From Maribacter sp. ACAM166 (GTDB lineage Bacteria > Bacteroidota > Bacteroidia > Flavobacteriales > Flavobacteriaceae), in assembly GCF_005771495.1 (NCBI RefSeq), contig NZ_VAUW01000005.1:124001-188000 (forward strand): DNA of 64,000 nucleotides, given 5' to 3'. Each line of letters opens with the position of its first letter. Position 1 is the stretch's first letter. Below the pieces are notes generated by a model, which saw only the letters and a program-made list of their open reading frames with translations, ran no database searches and had not been told where the DNA came from. Below are positions 55,701 through 64,000 of the stretch, in pieces. A program made the translations under genes and the position numbers.

Positions 55701-56587
55701 TCGCACACTTGGTTGGCGGAAGTTGGACTACGGATAATGAGACAAATACATTGGTTGCTGACTTACTTCACAATTATAAAATTAAACTTAACGATTTACA
55801 AGGTAACTTGAGAAGAGATAAGTTTACAATATCTGTTGGAGATGAATTGCCAGCAGGTATTATGAAGCTTGCTAAAGTTTATGTAGCTAAAAAGCGTAAA
55901 CTTAAAGTAGGAGATAAAATGGCCGGTAGACACGGTAATAAAGGTATTGTCTCTAGAATAGTACGTCATGAAGATATGCCGTTCTTGGAAGATGGAACCC
56001 CTGTTGATATCGTTTTGAACCCATTAGGTGTACCATCGCGTATGAATATTGGGCAGATTTATGAAACTGTATTAGGCTGGGCAGGACTTAAATTAGGTTT
56101 GAAGTTTGCAACACCAATTTTTGATGGAGCAACTTTAGATCAAATTAATGCCTATACCGACGAAGCAGGTATACCAAGATTTGGACATACTTACTTATTC
56201 GATGGTGGAACAGGACAACGTTTTGATCAACCAGCAACCGTTGGTGTGATTTACATGTTGAAACTTGGTCATATGGTAGATGATAAAATGCACGCACGTT
56301 CTATAGGACCATACTCATTGATTACACAACAACCATTGGGTGGTAAAGCTCAATTTGGTGGTCAGCGATTTGGAGAAATGGAAGTTTGGGCACTTGAGGC
56401 TTATGGTGCATCAGCAACTTTACGTGAGATTTTAACTGTTAAGTCCGATGATGTTATCGGAAGGGCTAAGACGTACGAATCTATAGTTAAAGGTGAAACT
56501 ATGCCTGAGCCTGGTTTACCAGAATCTTTCAACGTTTTAATGCACGAACTTAAGGGATTAGGTTTGGATATTAGACTTGAGGAATAG
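52778..56587 (+). CDS. rpoB: RNA polymerase subunit beta
   Basis: This 1269-residue subunit forms one jaw of the RNA polymerase active cleft. The rifampicin region is recognisable ([20 protein letters not shown], then [20 protein letters not shown]), followed by [14 protein letters not shown]. The C-terminal [12 protein letters not shown] and the final [20 protein letters not shown] are conserved. The rifampicin-contact residues look wild type (S in RRLSALG). It is co-transcribed with rpoC (62-nt gap). Confidence 0.99.
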   Translation: MFTNQTERISFASARNTPDYPDFLDIQIKSFQDFFQLETKSDERGNEGLYNTFMENFPITDTRNQFVLEFLDYFIDPPRYSIQECIERGLTYSVPLKARLKLYCTDPEHEDFETIVQDVYLGTIPYMTPSGTFVINGAERVVVSQLHRSPGVFFGQSFHANGTKLYSARVIPFKGSWIEFATDINGVMYAYIDRKKKLPVTTLFRAIGFERDKDILEIFDLSEEVKVSNAGLKKVLGRKLAARVLNTWHEDFVDEDTGEVVSIERNEIVLDRDTILAKEHIAEIIDADVKTVLLHKENNAQSDYAIIHNTLQKDPTNSEKEAVEHIYRQLRNAEPPDVETARGIIDKLFFSDQRYNLGEVGRYRMNKKLQLDIGMDKQVLTKEDIITIIKYLIELINSKAEIDDIDHLSNRRVRTVGEQLSSQFGVGLARMARTIRERMNVRDNEVFTPIDLINAKTLSSVINSFFGTNQLSQFMDQTNPLAEITHKRRLSALGPGGLSRERAGFEVRDVHYTHYGRLCPIETPEGPNIGLISSLSVFAKVNPMGFLETPYRKVTNSVVDINSFTYLSAEEEEGMKIAQANIPMKEDGTIDADKVIAREEGDFPVVDPSDIQYTDVAPNQIASISASLIPFLEHDDANRALMGSNMMRQAVPLLKPQSPIVGTGLERQVASDSRVLINAEGDGVIEYVDSQKVTIKYDRTDNERLISFEEDEKTYFLVKFRKTNQGTNINLKPIVKKGDRVKKGQVLCEGYATEKGELALGRNLTVAFMPWKGYNFEDAIVISEKVVREDIFTSIHVDEYSLDVRDTKLGAEELTHDIPNVSEEATKDLDENGMIRIGAEVKPGDILIGKITPKGESDPTPEEKLLRAIFGDKAGDVKDASLKASPSLRGVVIEKKLFSRSVKDKRKRSEDKEELSKLELEYEVKFQELKNVLVEKLFTIVNGKTSQGVLNDLGEEVLPKGKKYTMKMLNSVDDFAHLVGGSWTTDNETNTLVADLLHNYKIKLNDLQGNLRRDKFTISVGDELPAGIMKLAKVYVAKKRKLKVGDKMAGRHGNKGIVSRIVRHEDMPFLEDGTPVDIVLNPLGVPSRMNIGQIYETVLGWAGLKLGLKFATPIFDGATLDQINAYTDEAGIPRFGHTYLFDGGTGQRFDQPATVGVIYMLKLGHMVDDKMHARSIGPYSLITQQPLGGKAQFGGQRFGEMEVWALEAYGASATLREILTVKSDDVIGRAKTYESIVKGETMPEPGLPESFNVLMHELKGLGLDIRLEE

Positions 56588-56649
56588 TTCAATATTTTAT
56601 ATTGAAGACTATTAAGTAAAACAAATTAAAACATTATCAGAACGCTATT

Positions 56650-59600
56650 ATGGCAAGAATAAAAGATAATAACCCAGTAAAAAGGTTCGATAAAATTTCA
56701 ATAGGATTAGCTTCTCCAGAGTCAATTTTGTCCGAATCTAGAGGCGAGGTTTTAAAGCCTGAAACAATTAATTATAGAACTCACAAACCAGAACGTGATG
56801 GACTTTTTTGTGAGCGTATTTTCGGACCTGTTAAGGATTACGAATGTGCTTGTGGTAAATATAAACGTATTCGTTATAGAGGTATCGTTTGTGACCGTTG
56901 TGGTGTAGAGGTTACGGAGAAAAAAGTACGTAGAGACCGTGTTGGTCACATCAATTTGGTAGTGCCAGTTGCTCATATCTGGTATTTCCGTTCTTTACCT
57001 AATAAGATAGGATACCTTTTAGGCTTACCGTCCAAAAAATTGGATATGATTATTTACTACGAACGTTATGTAGTAATTCAGCCAGGTATCGCTAAGGGTC
57101 ATGAAGGTGAGGAAATTCAGAAAATGGATTTCTTAACAGAGGAAGAATACCTTAATATCTTAGAAACTATTCCACCAGAAAATCAATATTTGGAGGATGC
57201 TGATCCTAACAAATTCATCGCCAAGATGGGAGCAGAGTGCTTAATTGATTTATTGGGTAGAATAAATCTAAAAGAACTTTCTTATGATTTAAGACATAAG
57301 GCAAACACTGAAACATCAAAGCAACGTAAGACTGAGGCATTAAAACGACTTCAAGTAGTTGAAGCGCTAAGAGAATCTCAGGAGAACAGAGAAAATGAGC
57401 CAGAGTGGATGATTATGAAAGTAATTCCGGTAATTCCACCAGAATTACGTCCATTAGTTCCATTAGATGGTGGTCGTTTTGCAACATCAGATTTGAATGA
57501 TCTTTATAGAAGGGTAATAATTCGTAACAACCGTTTGAAAAGGTTAGTTGAGATTAAAGCTCCTGAGGTAATTCTTAGAAACGAGAAACGGATGCTTCAA
57601 GAAGCAGTTGATTCTCTTTTCGATAACACAAGAAAAGCCTCAGCTGTTAAAACTGAATCTAATAGACCATTAAAGTCACTTTCTGATTCCTTAAAAGGGA
57701 AACAAGGTCGTTTCCGTCAAAATTTGTTAGGAAAGCGTGTAGATTATTCAGCACGTTCGGTTATTGTTGTTGGTCCTGAAATGAGGTTGTTCGAATGTGG
57801 ACTTCCAAAAGAAATGGCAGCGGAATTGTACAAGCCGTTTGTTATCAGAAAATTGATAGAAAGAGGTATTGTTAAGACAGTAAAATCTGCTAAGAAAATA
57901 ATAGATAAGAAAGAGCCTGTAGTTTGGGATATTTTGGAAAATGTATTGAAAGGTCATCCTGTAATGTTGAACAGGGCTCCTACATTGCACCGTTTAGGTA
58001 TTCAAGCATTCCAGCCAAAACTTATTGAAGGTAAGGCTATTCGTCTTCACCCATTGGTATGTACTGCATTTAACGCAGATTTTGATGGTGACCAGATGGC
58101 GGTTCACCTTCCGTTGGGACCAGAAGCAATTCTAGAATGCCAATTGTTAATGTTGGCTTCACATAACATACTGAACCCTGCAAACGGTTCTCCGATTACA
58201 GTGCCTTCTCAAGATATGGTTTTGGGTCTGTATTATATGACCAAGGAAAGAAAATCAACGCCAGAAGTTATTGTAAAGGGTGAAGGAATTACATTTTATT
58301 CCTACGAAGAGGTGGAAATTGCCTTCAATGAAGGAATGGTTGATTTGAATGCGGGTATTAAAGTAAGGGCTAAAGACTTTAATGAAGAAGGAGAATTGGT
58401 AAACAAAATTATTCCAACGACAGTTGGAAGGGTATTGTTTAATATGGAAGTGCCAGAAGCAGCAGGGTATATCAATGATGTATTAAACAAGAAATCACTT
58501 CGTGATATTATTGGTGATATTTTAAGGGTTACCGATGTGCCTACAACGGCAGATTTCTTGGATAAGATTAAAACAATGGGATATGATTTCGCATTTAGAG
58601 GCGGATTATCCTTTAGCTTAGGAGATATTATTATTCCAAAGGAAAAGCATGAAATGATTGCTGAAGCTAACGTGCAAGTTGATGGAATCAAGGCCAACTA
58701 TAATATGGGTCTGATTACAAATAATGAGCGTTATAATCAAGTAATTGATGTTTGGACTTCTACGAATGCACAATTGACCGAATTGGCAATGAAGCGTATC
58801 CGTGAGGATCAACAAGGGTTCAACTCGGTATATATGATGCTTGATTCTGGTGCAAGGGGTTCTAAGGAGCAAATTCGTCAGTTGACAGGTATGCGTGGTT
58901 TAATGGCCAAGCCTAAAAAGTCTACTGCAGGTGGTGGAGAAATTATTGAAAACCCTATCCTTTCTAACTTTAAGGAAGGTTTATCCATTTTGGAATACTT
59001 TATATCAACACACGGTGCGCGTAAAGGACTTGCAGATACGGCTTTGAAAACGGCAGATGCAGGATATTTAACAAGAAGATTGGTTGATGTTTCACAAGAT
59101 GTCATAGTTAATACAGAAGATTGTGATACGCTAAGAGGTGTAGAAATTCAAGCACTTAAGAAGAACGAGGAAATTGTTGAAGGTCTAGGGGAGAGAATTT
59201 TAGGTCGTGTATCATTGCATGATGTGTATAACCCAATGACGGAAGAGTTAATTCTTAAATCTGGTCAACAAATATTAGAATCCGATGTTAAGAAAGTTGA
59301 AGCTTCTCCTATTGAAAAAGTGGAGGTACGTTCAGCACTTACATGTGAAGCAGAAAAGGGAATTTGTGCTAAATGTTACGGAAGAAACCTTTCTACCAAT
59401 AAAATGGTTCAGAGAGGTGAGGCTGTAGGTGTAGTTGCAGCTCAGTCGATTGGTGAGCCTGGTACTCAGCTTACATTGAGAACATTCCACGTAGGGGGTA
59501 TTGCAGGTAACATTTCTGAAGATAACAAATTAGAAGTTAAATTCTCAGGAGTTGCTGAAATTGAAGATTTAAGAACGGTATCAGGAGAGGGTGCCGATGG

Positions 59601-60948
59601 TAAACCTGCTGAAATTGTTATTTCTAGGACTAGTGAAATAAAAGTTGTTGATGCTAAAACAGGAATTAGTCTAAGTACAAATAACATTCCTTATGGTTCG
59701 CAATTATTTGTAAAGAATGGTGCTAAAGTCACTAAGGGAGAAATGATTTGTTCATGGGATCCATATAATGGTGTAATTGTTTCTGAGTTCCCAGGTAAAA
59801 TTGCCTACGAAAATATAGAGCAAGGGATAACGTACCAAGTAGAAATTGATGAACAGACTGGTTTCCAAGAAAAAGTGATTTCTGAATCTAGAAACAAAAA
59901 GTTGATTCCAACTTTATTGATTCAAGATGCAAAAGGAGAAACTTTACGTTCGTATAACTTACCAGTTGGATCACACATCATGGTAGATGATGGTGATAAG
60001 ATTAAAGAAGGTAAAATCTTGGTAAAAATACCACGTAAATCTGCTAAAGCAGGTGATATTACTGGTGGTCTTCCTAGAGTAACTGAATTGTTTGAAGCAA
60101 GAAACCCTTCTAATCCAGCTGTTGTATCTGAAATTGATGGTGTTGTTTCTTTCGGTAAAATCAAAAGAGGTAACAGGGAAATTATCATTGAATCCAAACT
60201 GGGTGAAGTGAAGAAATACTTGGTAAAACTTTCTAATCAGATTTTGGTTCAAGAAAATGACTACGTTCGTGCAGGTATGCCATTGTCAGATGGTTCTATT
60301 ACTCCTGAGGACATTCTTAAAATTAAGGGCCCATCTGCTGTTCAGCAGTATTTGGTTAACGAAGTACAAGAAGTATATCGTTTACAAGGTGTTAAGATTA
60401 ATGATAAGCATTTTGAGGTTGTTGTTAGACAGATGATGAGAAAGGTTAGAATAGTAGATCCAGGAGATACTATTTTCTTAGAAAATCAATTGATACACAA
60501 AGATGACTTTATCAAAGAAAATGATGGTATTTTCGGGAAGAAAGTCGTTATTGAGGCTGGTGATTCTGATACCTTAAAGCCAGGTCAAATTGTCACTCCA
60601 CGTGAGCTTAGAGATGAAAATTCATTATTGAGAAGAGGCGATAAAGCTTTGGTAGAGGCGAGAGATGCTATTTCTGCAACTGCAACCCCTATTTTACAAG
60701 GTATTACTAGAGCTTCATTACAGACTAAGTCTTTTATATCTGCTGCATCTTTCCAAGAAACTACTAAAGTATTGAACGAAGCTGCTGTTAGTGGTAAGAT
60801 AGATACATTAGAAGGTCTTAAAGAGAACGTGATTGTTGGTCATAAAATTCCGGCTGGTACTGGAATGAGAGACTATGATAGCATTATCGTTGGGTCTAAG
60901 GAAGAGTATGATGAGATAATGGCCAGAAAAGAGGCCTTAAGATTTTAA
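56650..60948 (+). CDS. rpoC: RNA polymerase subunit beta'
   Basis: This 1432-residue subunit carries the catalytic Mg site NADFDGD (residues 475-481). The zinc-ribbon cysteines are in [20 protein letters not shown] with a following CGVEV. A second zinc site is in [17 protein letters not shown]. The bridge-helix/trigger-loop region ([20 protein letters not shown], then [13 protein letters not shown]) is present. It ends with the Bacteroidota-typical [15 protein letters not shown] and a strong terminator. Confidence 0.99.
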   Translation: MARIKDNNPVKRFDKISIGLASPESILSESRGEVLKPETINYRTHKPERDGLFCERIFGPVKDYECACGKYKRIRYRGIVCDRCGVEVTEKKVRRDRVGHINLVVPVAHIWYFRSLPNKIGYLLGLPSKKLDMIIYYERYVVIQPGIAKGHEGEEIQKMDFLTEEEYLNILETIPPENQYLEDADPNKFIAKMGAECLIDLLGRINLKELSYDLRHKANTETSKQRKTEALKRLQVVEALRESQENRENEPEWMIMKVIPVIPPELRPLVPLDGGRFATSDLNDLYRRVIIRNNRLKRLVEIKAPEVILRNEKRMLQEAVDSLFDNTRKASAVKTESNRPLKSLSDSLKGKQGRFRQNLLGKRVDYSARSVIVVGPEMRLFECGLPKEMAAELYKPFVIRKLIERGIVKTVKSAKKIIDKKEPVVWDILENVLKGHPVMLNRAPTLHRLGIQAFQPKLIEGKAIRLHPLVCTAFNADFDGDQMAVHLPLGPEAILECQLLMLASHNILNPANGSPITVPSQDMVLGLYYMTKERKSTPEVIVKGEGITFYSYEEVEIAFNEGMVDLNAGIKVRAKDFNEEGELVNKIIPTTVGRVLFNMEVPEAAGYINDVLNKKSLRDIIGDILRVTDVPTTADFLDKIKTMGYDFAFRGGLSFSLGDIIIPKEKHEMIAEANVQVDGIKANYNMGLITNNERYNQVIDVWTSTNAQLTELAMKRIREDQQGFNSVYMMLDSGARGSKEQIRQLTGMRGLMAKPKKSTAGGGEIIENPILSNFKEGLSILEYFISTHGARKGLADTALKTADAGYLTRRLVDVSQDVIVNTEDCDTLRGVEIQALKKNEEIVEGLGERILGRVSLHDVYNPMTEELILKSGQQILESDVKKVEASPIEKVEVRSALTCEAEKGICAKCYGRNLSTNKMVQRGEAVGVVAAQSIGEPGTQLTLRTFHVGGIAGNISEDNKLEVKFSGVAEIEDLRTVSGEGADGKPAEIVISRTSEIKVVDAKTGISLSTNNIPYGSQLFVKNGAKVTKGEMICSWDPYNGVIVSEFPGKIAYENIEQGITYQVEIDEQTGFQEKVISESRNKKLIPTLLIQDAKGETLRSYNLPVGSHIMVDDGDKIKEGKILVKIPRKSAKAGDITGGLPRVTELFEARNPSNPAVVSEIDGVVSFGKIKRGNREIIIESKLGEVKKYLVKLSNQILVQENDYVRAGMPLSDGSITPEDILKIKGPSAVQQYLVNEVQEVYRLQGVKINDKHFEVVVRQMMRKVRIVDPGDTIFLENQLIHKDDFIKENDGIFGKKVVIEAGDSDTLKPGQIVTPRELRDENSLLRRGDKALVEARDAISATATPILQGITRASLQTKSFISAASFQETTKVLNEAAVSGKIDTLEGLKENVIVGHKIPAGTGMRDYDSIIVGSKEEYDEIMARKEALRF

Positions 60949-60951
60949 TAT

Positions 60952-60987
60952 AATAACCCTCAAATTTTATTTGGGGGTTATTTTTTT
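60952..60987 (+). terminator. Intrinsic terminator of the rpoBC operon
   Basis: The stem aataaccctcaaa / ttgggggttatt (near-perfect, one G-T pair) is followed by a T-run. It begins 3 nt after the rpoC stop codon. Confidence 0.88.
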
Positions 60988-61000
60988 ATAATTTAAAAGT

Positions 61001-61315
61001 ATGAGTGACAATAAGAATCCTAATCAAAAGCAAATAAACATTGAATTGGATGAGAAAATGGCAGAGGGGATATACTCCAATCTGGCTATTATAAATCATT
61101 CGGTATCCGAATTTGTTGTGGATTTTATAAGTATGATGCCAGGTGCTCCAAAGGCAAAGGTGAAGAGTAGAATTATTTTAACTCCTCAACATGCTAAGAA
61201 ATTTTTAAAAGCACTGAATGATAATGTTCAGCGCTTTGAAAAGGTCCATGGTACTATAAAGGATTATGAACAACCTTCGATACCAATGAATTTTGGTCCG
61301 ACAGGAGAAGCATAA
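61001..61315 (+). CDS. DUF3467 domain-containing protein
   Basis: This 104-residue protein contains DUF3467: INIELDEKMAEGIYSNLAII, then HSVSEFVVDFISMMPGAPKA and SRIILTPQHAKKFLKAL. It ends in MNFGPTGEA, as in most flavobacterial homologues. The function is unknown; it is small, cytosolic and widespread. It is bounded by the rpoC and its own terminator. Confidence 0.9.
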   Translation: MSDNKNPNQKQINIELDEKMAEGIYSNLAIINHSVSEFVVDFISMMPGAPKAKVKSRIILTPQHAKKFLKALNDNVQRFEKVHGTIKDYEQPSIPMNFGPTGEA

Positions 61316-61316
61316 A

Positions 61317-61350
61317 AAAAAGCCCAACTTATTAAAGTTGGGCTTTTTTT
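61317..61350. terminator. Bidirectional intrinsic terminator
   Basis: A 10-bp stem agcccaactt / aagttgggct with the loop ATTA is flanked by A's on the left and T's on the right, so it can serve both DUF3467 and the convergent prfC gene, whose stop codon it touches. Confidence 0.88.
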
Positions 61351-62938
61351 ATTCAAATTCTGATGTAAAATGAAGTTTTACTGAAGGGTATTTTTGTTGT
61401 GTCATTTGTAGAGAAAATTGAGAATCTGCTAAAAACACTAATTGTCCTCTTTTGTCTTTGGCTAAAAATTTTTGTTTTACGCGTTCAAATTCTTTGAATT
61501 CATCAGTTTTTCTATTTTCAGTACCAACCCAACAGGCTTTGTAAACAGGAAAATTTTCATAGCTACACTTTGCTCCATATTCGTGTTCAAGTCTGTATTG
61601 TATTACTTCAAATTGTAAAGCACCTACAGTTCCAATTACTTTTCTTCCATTCAATTCTAAAGTGAATAATTGAGCAACACCTTCATCCATTAATTGGTCA
61701 ACGCCTTTGTTTAACTGTTTTGACTTCATGGGGTCAGCATTATTGATGTACCTAAAATGCTCTGGTGAGAAACTAGGGATACCTTTATAATGTAATGATT
61801 CACCTTCAGTAAGTGTATCACCAATTTTAAAATTTCCAGTATCATGAAGTCCAACTATATCACCAGGATAAGAAATATCAACTATTTCTTTCTTTTCAGC
61901 AAAGAAGGCATTTGGACTTGAGAATTTTAAATTTTTCCCTTGCCTTACATGTAAATAGGGTTTGTTGCGTTCAAATGTTCCAGACACAATTTTTATAAAT
62001 GCTAAGCGGTCACGATGCTTAGGGTCCATATTAGCATGGATTTTAAAGACAAAACCGGTCATATCTTTTTCGTTAGCCTCTACCAACCGTTCTTCAGCAT
62101 TCTTTGGTCTTGGAGTGGGAGCAATTTGCACGAAACAATCTAAAAGCTCCCTAACGCCAAAATTATTTAACGCTGAGCCAAAAAATACCGGTTGCTGATC
62201 TCCTTTTAAATACAGTTCCTTGTCGAATTTAGGATAAACGCCCCGAACCAACTCTAAATTATCTCTCAATTCGGTAGCTGCGTTACTACCAATTATTTTG
62301 TCTAATTCAGGATTAGTTACATTATCAAATGCAATAGTTTGTTCTATGTTTTTTTTACTATCTCCGCTAAAAAGGTTGATATTTTTTTCAAAAATGTTAT
62401 AAATACCTTTAAAATCATAACCCATGCCTATTGGGAAACTCAATGGTGTTACAGAAAGACCCAATTTTTGTTCTAATTCATCTAACAGGTCAAAAGCATC
62501 TTTACCTTCTCTGTCCATCTTATTAATGAATACCAACATTGGTATTTTACGCATCCTACAGACTTCCACCAGTTTAACAGTCTGTTCTTCCACCCCTTTA
62601 GCAACATCGATAACAACGATAACGCTATCAACTGCTGTCAGGGTTCTAAAAGTATCCTCCGCAAAATCTTTATGCCCGGGCGTATCTAAAATGTTGATTT
62701 TCTTATTTTGATAAATAAAAGCAAGTACTGAAGTGGCGACCGAGATTCCTCTTTGTCTTTCAATCTCCATAAAATCACTCGTAGCCGACTTTTTTATTTT
62801 ATTATTTTTAACGGCTCCCGCTTCTTGAATGGCGCCTCCGAAAAGTAATAATTTTTCCGTCAAAGTGGTCTTTCCGGCATCCGGGTGAGAAATTATACCA
62901 AAGGTTCTTCTTCGCTCTATTTCTTGCTTAAAAGTCAT
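61349..62938 (-). CDS. prfC: Peptide chain release factor 3
   Basis: This 529-residue GTPase recycles class I release factors. The ATG at 62938 gives MTFKQEIERRRTFGIISHPD, the family N-terminus; an earlier in-frame ATG at 62980 lies inside an inverted repeat and adds 14 unrelated residues. G1 SHPDAGKTTLTE, RQRGISVATS, LDTPGHKDFAED and FINKMDREGKD are intact. Domain II and III parts with FKIHANMDPKHRDRLAF and the C-terminal REVQF-like LQFEVIQYRLEHEYG follow. It stands alone between terminator and divergent promoter region. Confidence 0.96.
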   Translation of the reverse strand: MTFKQEIERRRTFGIISHPDAGKTTLTEKLLLFGGAIQEAGAVKNNKIKKSATSDFMEIERQRGISVATSVLAFIYQNKKINILDTPGHKDFAEDTFRTLTAVDSVIVVIDVAKGVEEQTVKLVEVCRMRKIPMLVFINKMDREGKDAFDLLDELEQKLGLSVTPLSFPIGMGYDFKGIYNIFEKNINLFSGDSKKNIEQTIAFDNVTNPELDKIIGSNAATELRDNLELVRGVYPKFDKELYLKGDQQPVFFGSALNNFGVRELLDCFVQIAPTPRPKNAEERLVEANEKDMTGFVFKIHANMDPKHRDRLAFIKIVSGTFERNKPYLHVRQGKNLKFSSPNAFFAEKKEIVDISYPGDIVGLHDTGNFKIGDTLTEGESLHYKGIPSFSPEHFRYINNADPMKSKQLNKGVDQLMDEGVAQLFTLELNGRKVIGTVGALQFEVIQYRLEHEYGAKCSYENFPVYKACWVGTENRKTDEFKEFERVKQKFLAKDKRGQLVFLADSQFSLQMTQQKYPSVKLHFTSEFE

Positions 62939-62970
62939 GTGAAATATTTGTGTAAAAGTAATATAAAATG

Positions 62971-63023
62971 AATCCAACACTTAATCTTTAAATCAACAAA
63001 ATTTAAAGATTAAGTGTTGGATT
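62971..63023. repeat. Perfect 23-bp inverted repeat upstream of prfC
   Basis: The arms 62971-62993 and 63001-63023 are exact complements (first arm begins aatccaacacttaatcttta), with a 7-nt loop CAACAAA. No T-run follows on either side. It lies in the 345-nt divergent gap between prfC and the repeat protein gene; apart from a promoter at 63170, nothing else was found in this gap. Confidence 0.7.
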
Positions 63024-63169
63024 TCGATATTTGGGTTGTGTTTGTATTTTATAGACCCTTTTGTTCAGTACTAACGTAAAACAAATAGATTGCAATAATT
63101 GGTAAAAACTGTTTTACAAAATAAGAACGTAATTTGTCTTTTGAATTGGTAGTTTATCGAAAATACAAT

Positions 63170-63199
63170 TTGAGTTAAATAATTTATAATATATCTTCG
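63170..63199 (+). promoter_or_regulatory. Probable promoter of the Ca-binding repeat protein
   Basis: TTG (63170-63172), 19 nt, TATCTTCG (63192-63199; one mismatch to TAnnTTTG). It predicts a leader of about 80 nt. Confidence 0.45.
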
Positions 63200-63283
63200 T
63201 GTAGTTTTATTTAAGTGAGCCCCACTTTCTTAACAGAACAATAGCCTACATTGTCATGGTGATTAGTAAAAGACTAAACACTT

Positions 63284-64000
63284 ATGAATAAATTTAATTT
63301 TAGAAAGTATATAACCTTCATTAATAGTAGGTATATAATTCTTTTTACTTCTATTTTACTTTTTTCATCTTTCGACAAAACTGCAGAAACATGGGAACTG
63401 AAACAGTATCTAAACATAGATAGTGATGGAGATGGAATTATAGATACTATTGATATTGATGATGACAATGATGGAATAATAGATGCCATTGACGGTAAAT
63501 ATGACGATGATAATGATGGCTATATTAATAGTCTGGACATTGATTCAGATAATGATGGTTTGTTGGACAATTATGAAGCTCAGTATTTACCTTCTTCCAT
63601 AAAATTGAGTGGGATAGATTTCGATAAAAATGGACTGGATGATATTTTTGAGTCTAGCCCAGGAAGCGGAGAGGGTCTTACGCCCATAGACTCGGATAAT
63701 GATGGAGTTTTTGATTTCGTTGATGTAGATTCGGATAATGATGGAATATTAGATCAATCTGAGGCGAGTAGCTTCGGTAATCATTATGATTGTTCACAAG
63801 TTCCTGAACTTAATTTCAGTTCTAAACCAATTCTAGAATTTGGGGAATTATATGCTGAAGGTTCGGTATATAGAATATCCAATGTTTTTGAGGATACTGA
63901 TGCATTAGTGACTATTGAAAAAAGTGTCAATAGTAGAATTCATGTTTTAGATCAAAATAGTGTTGATTCACAATTTTTCAAACCAGAAATTCAATTTGAA
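63284..64000 (+). CDS. Secreted thrombospondin type 3 repeat / Ca2+-binding protein (5' part)
   Basis: The first 239 codons are in the window and the gene continues past the edge. After a basic start and a hydrophobic export segment (residues about 17-30, [14 protein letters not shown]) come Asp-rich repeats: [40 protein letters not shown], and two more DSDNDG units near residues 145-165. These bind Ca2+ in thrombospondin-like stalks and are typical of large Bacteroidota surface adhesins, often ending in a type IX secretion tag; that end is not visible here. After residue 170 the sequence changes to a domain that is not recognised. Confidence 0.85.
   Translation, partial: MNKFNFRKYITFINSRYIILFTSILLFSSFDKTAETWELKQYLNIDSDGDGIIDTIDIDDDNDGIIDAIDGKYDDDNDGYINSLDIDSDNDGLLDNYEAQYLPSSIKLSGIDFDKNGLDDIFESSPGSGEGLTPIDSDNDGVFDFVDVDSDNDGILDQSEASSFGNHYDCSQVPELNFSSKPILEFGELYAEGSVYRISNVFEDTDALVTIEKSVNSRIHVLDQNSVDSQFFKPEIQFE

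Noticed and set aside
59922-60252. Two overlapping minus-strand frames opposite rpoC
   Set aside because: Antisense shadows of a highly expressed gene, without starts, motifs or promoters.

Overview
The window looks like a chromosomal segment of a low-GC marine-type Flavobacteriaceae (Bacteroidota; roughly the Maribacter/Zobellia neighbourhood, genus not determinable from the sequence). The reasons are AT-rich DNA, promoters of the Bacteroidota type (TTG, about 19 nt, TAnnTTTG), few Shine-Dalgarno sequences, DUF1573, DUF2851 and DUF3467 proteins, bTHX, a trp operon in the order E-G-D-C-F-B-A, and the gene order tRNA(Thr-Tyr-Gly-Thr)-tuf-tRNA(Trp)-secE-nusG-rplKAJL-rpoBC. No phage, IS element, CRISPR array or defence locus was found.

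Layout. 1-8 kb: partial aminotransferase, secreted aspartyl protease with PDZ, DUF1573 protein, valS, a frameshifted Tat-type dienelactone hydrolase, a small membrane protein, and a secreted protein paired with a creatininase-family hydrolase. 8-13 kb (minus): rsfS-ftsH-LUD-cdsA-psd-ACBP, joining proteolysis, ribosome silencing and phospholipid synthesis. 13-24 kb: birA, pyrE, NUDIX, a response regulator/PAS histidine kinase pair flanked by remnants of an M14 peptidase and a second kinase, coaD, ddl, a PASTA protein, rluD-like, yaaA, bTHX and a broken uracil-DNA-glycosylase-like gene. 24-30 kb: ppc, an M20 peptidase and a sensor kinase. 30-37.5 kb (minus): the complete trp operon with a tryptophan-rich leader peptide and attenuator. 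37.5-46 kb: YceI, nitroreductase, MarR regulator, rhodanese, DUF2851, PspC, K+ channel, AGCS symporter, ComEA-like HhH protein and acyl-CoA dehydrogenase. 46-61 kb: rpsU, xerC/D, hpf, five tRNAs and the translation/transcription core (tuf, secE, nusG, rplKAJL, rpoBC). 61-64 kb: DUF3467, prfC, and the start of a Ca2+-binding repeat surface protein.

The most notable signals are: (i) an 18-residue trp leader with three consecutive Trp codons, its own promoter and mutually exclusive hairpins; (ii) a 10-bp tandem duplication that shifts the reading frame at the 3' end of ftsH, where removing one copy restores an acidic tail; (iii) five damaged genes within the first 25 kb (dienelactone hydrolase, ftsH tail, M14 peptidase remnant, kinase remnant, UDG-like gene) and none recognised in the remaining 39 kb; (iv) a near-perfect Shine-Dalgarno in front of rpsU, in a phylum whose ribosomes mostly ignore such sequences; (v) a perfect 23-bp inverted repeat upstream of prfC. 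All homology statements come from recognising motifs by eye; no database search was run.
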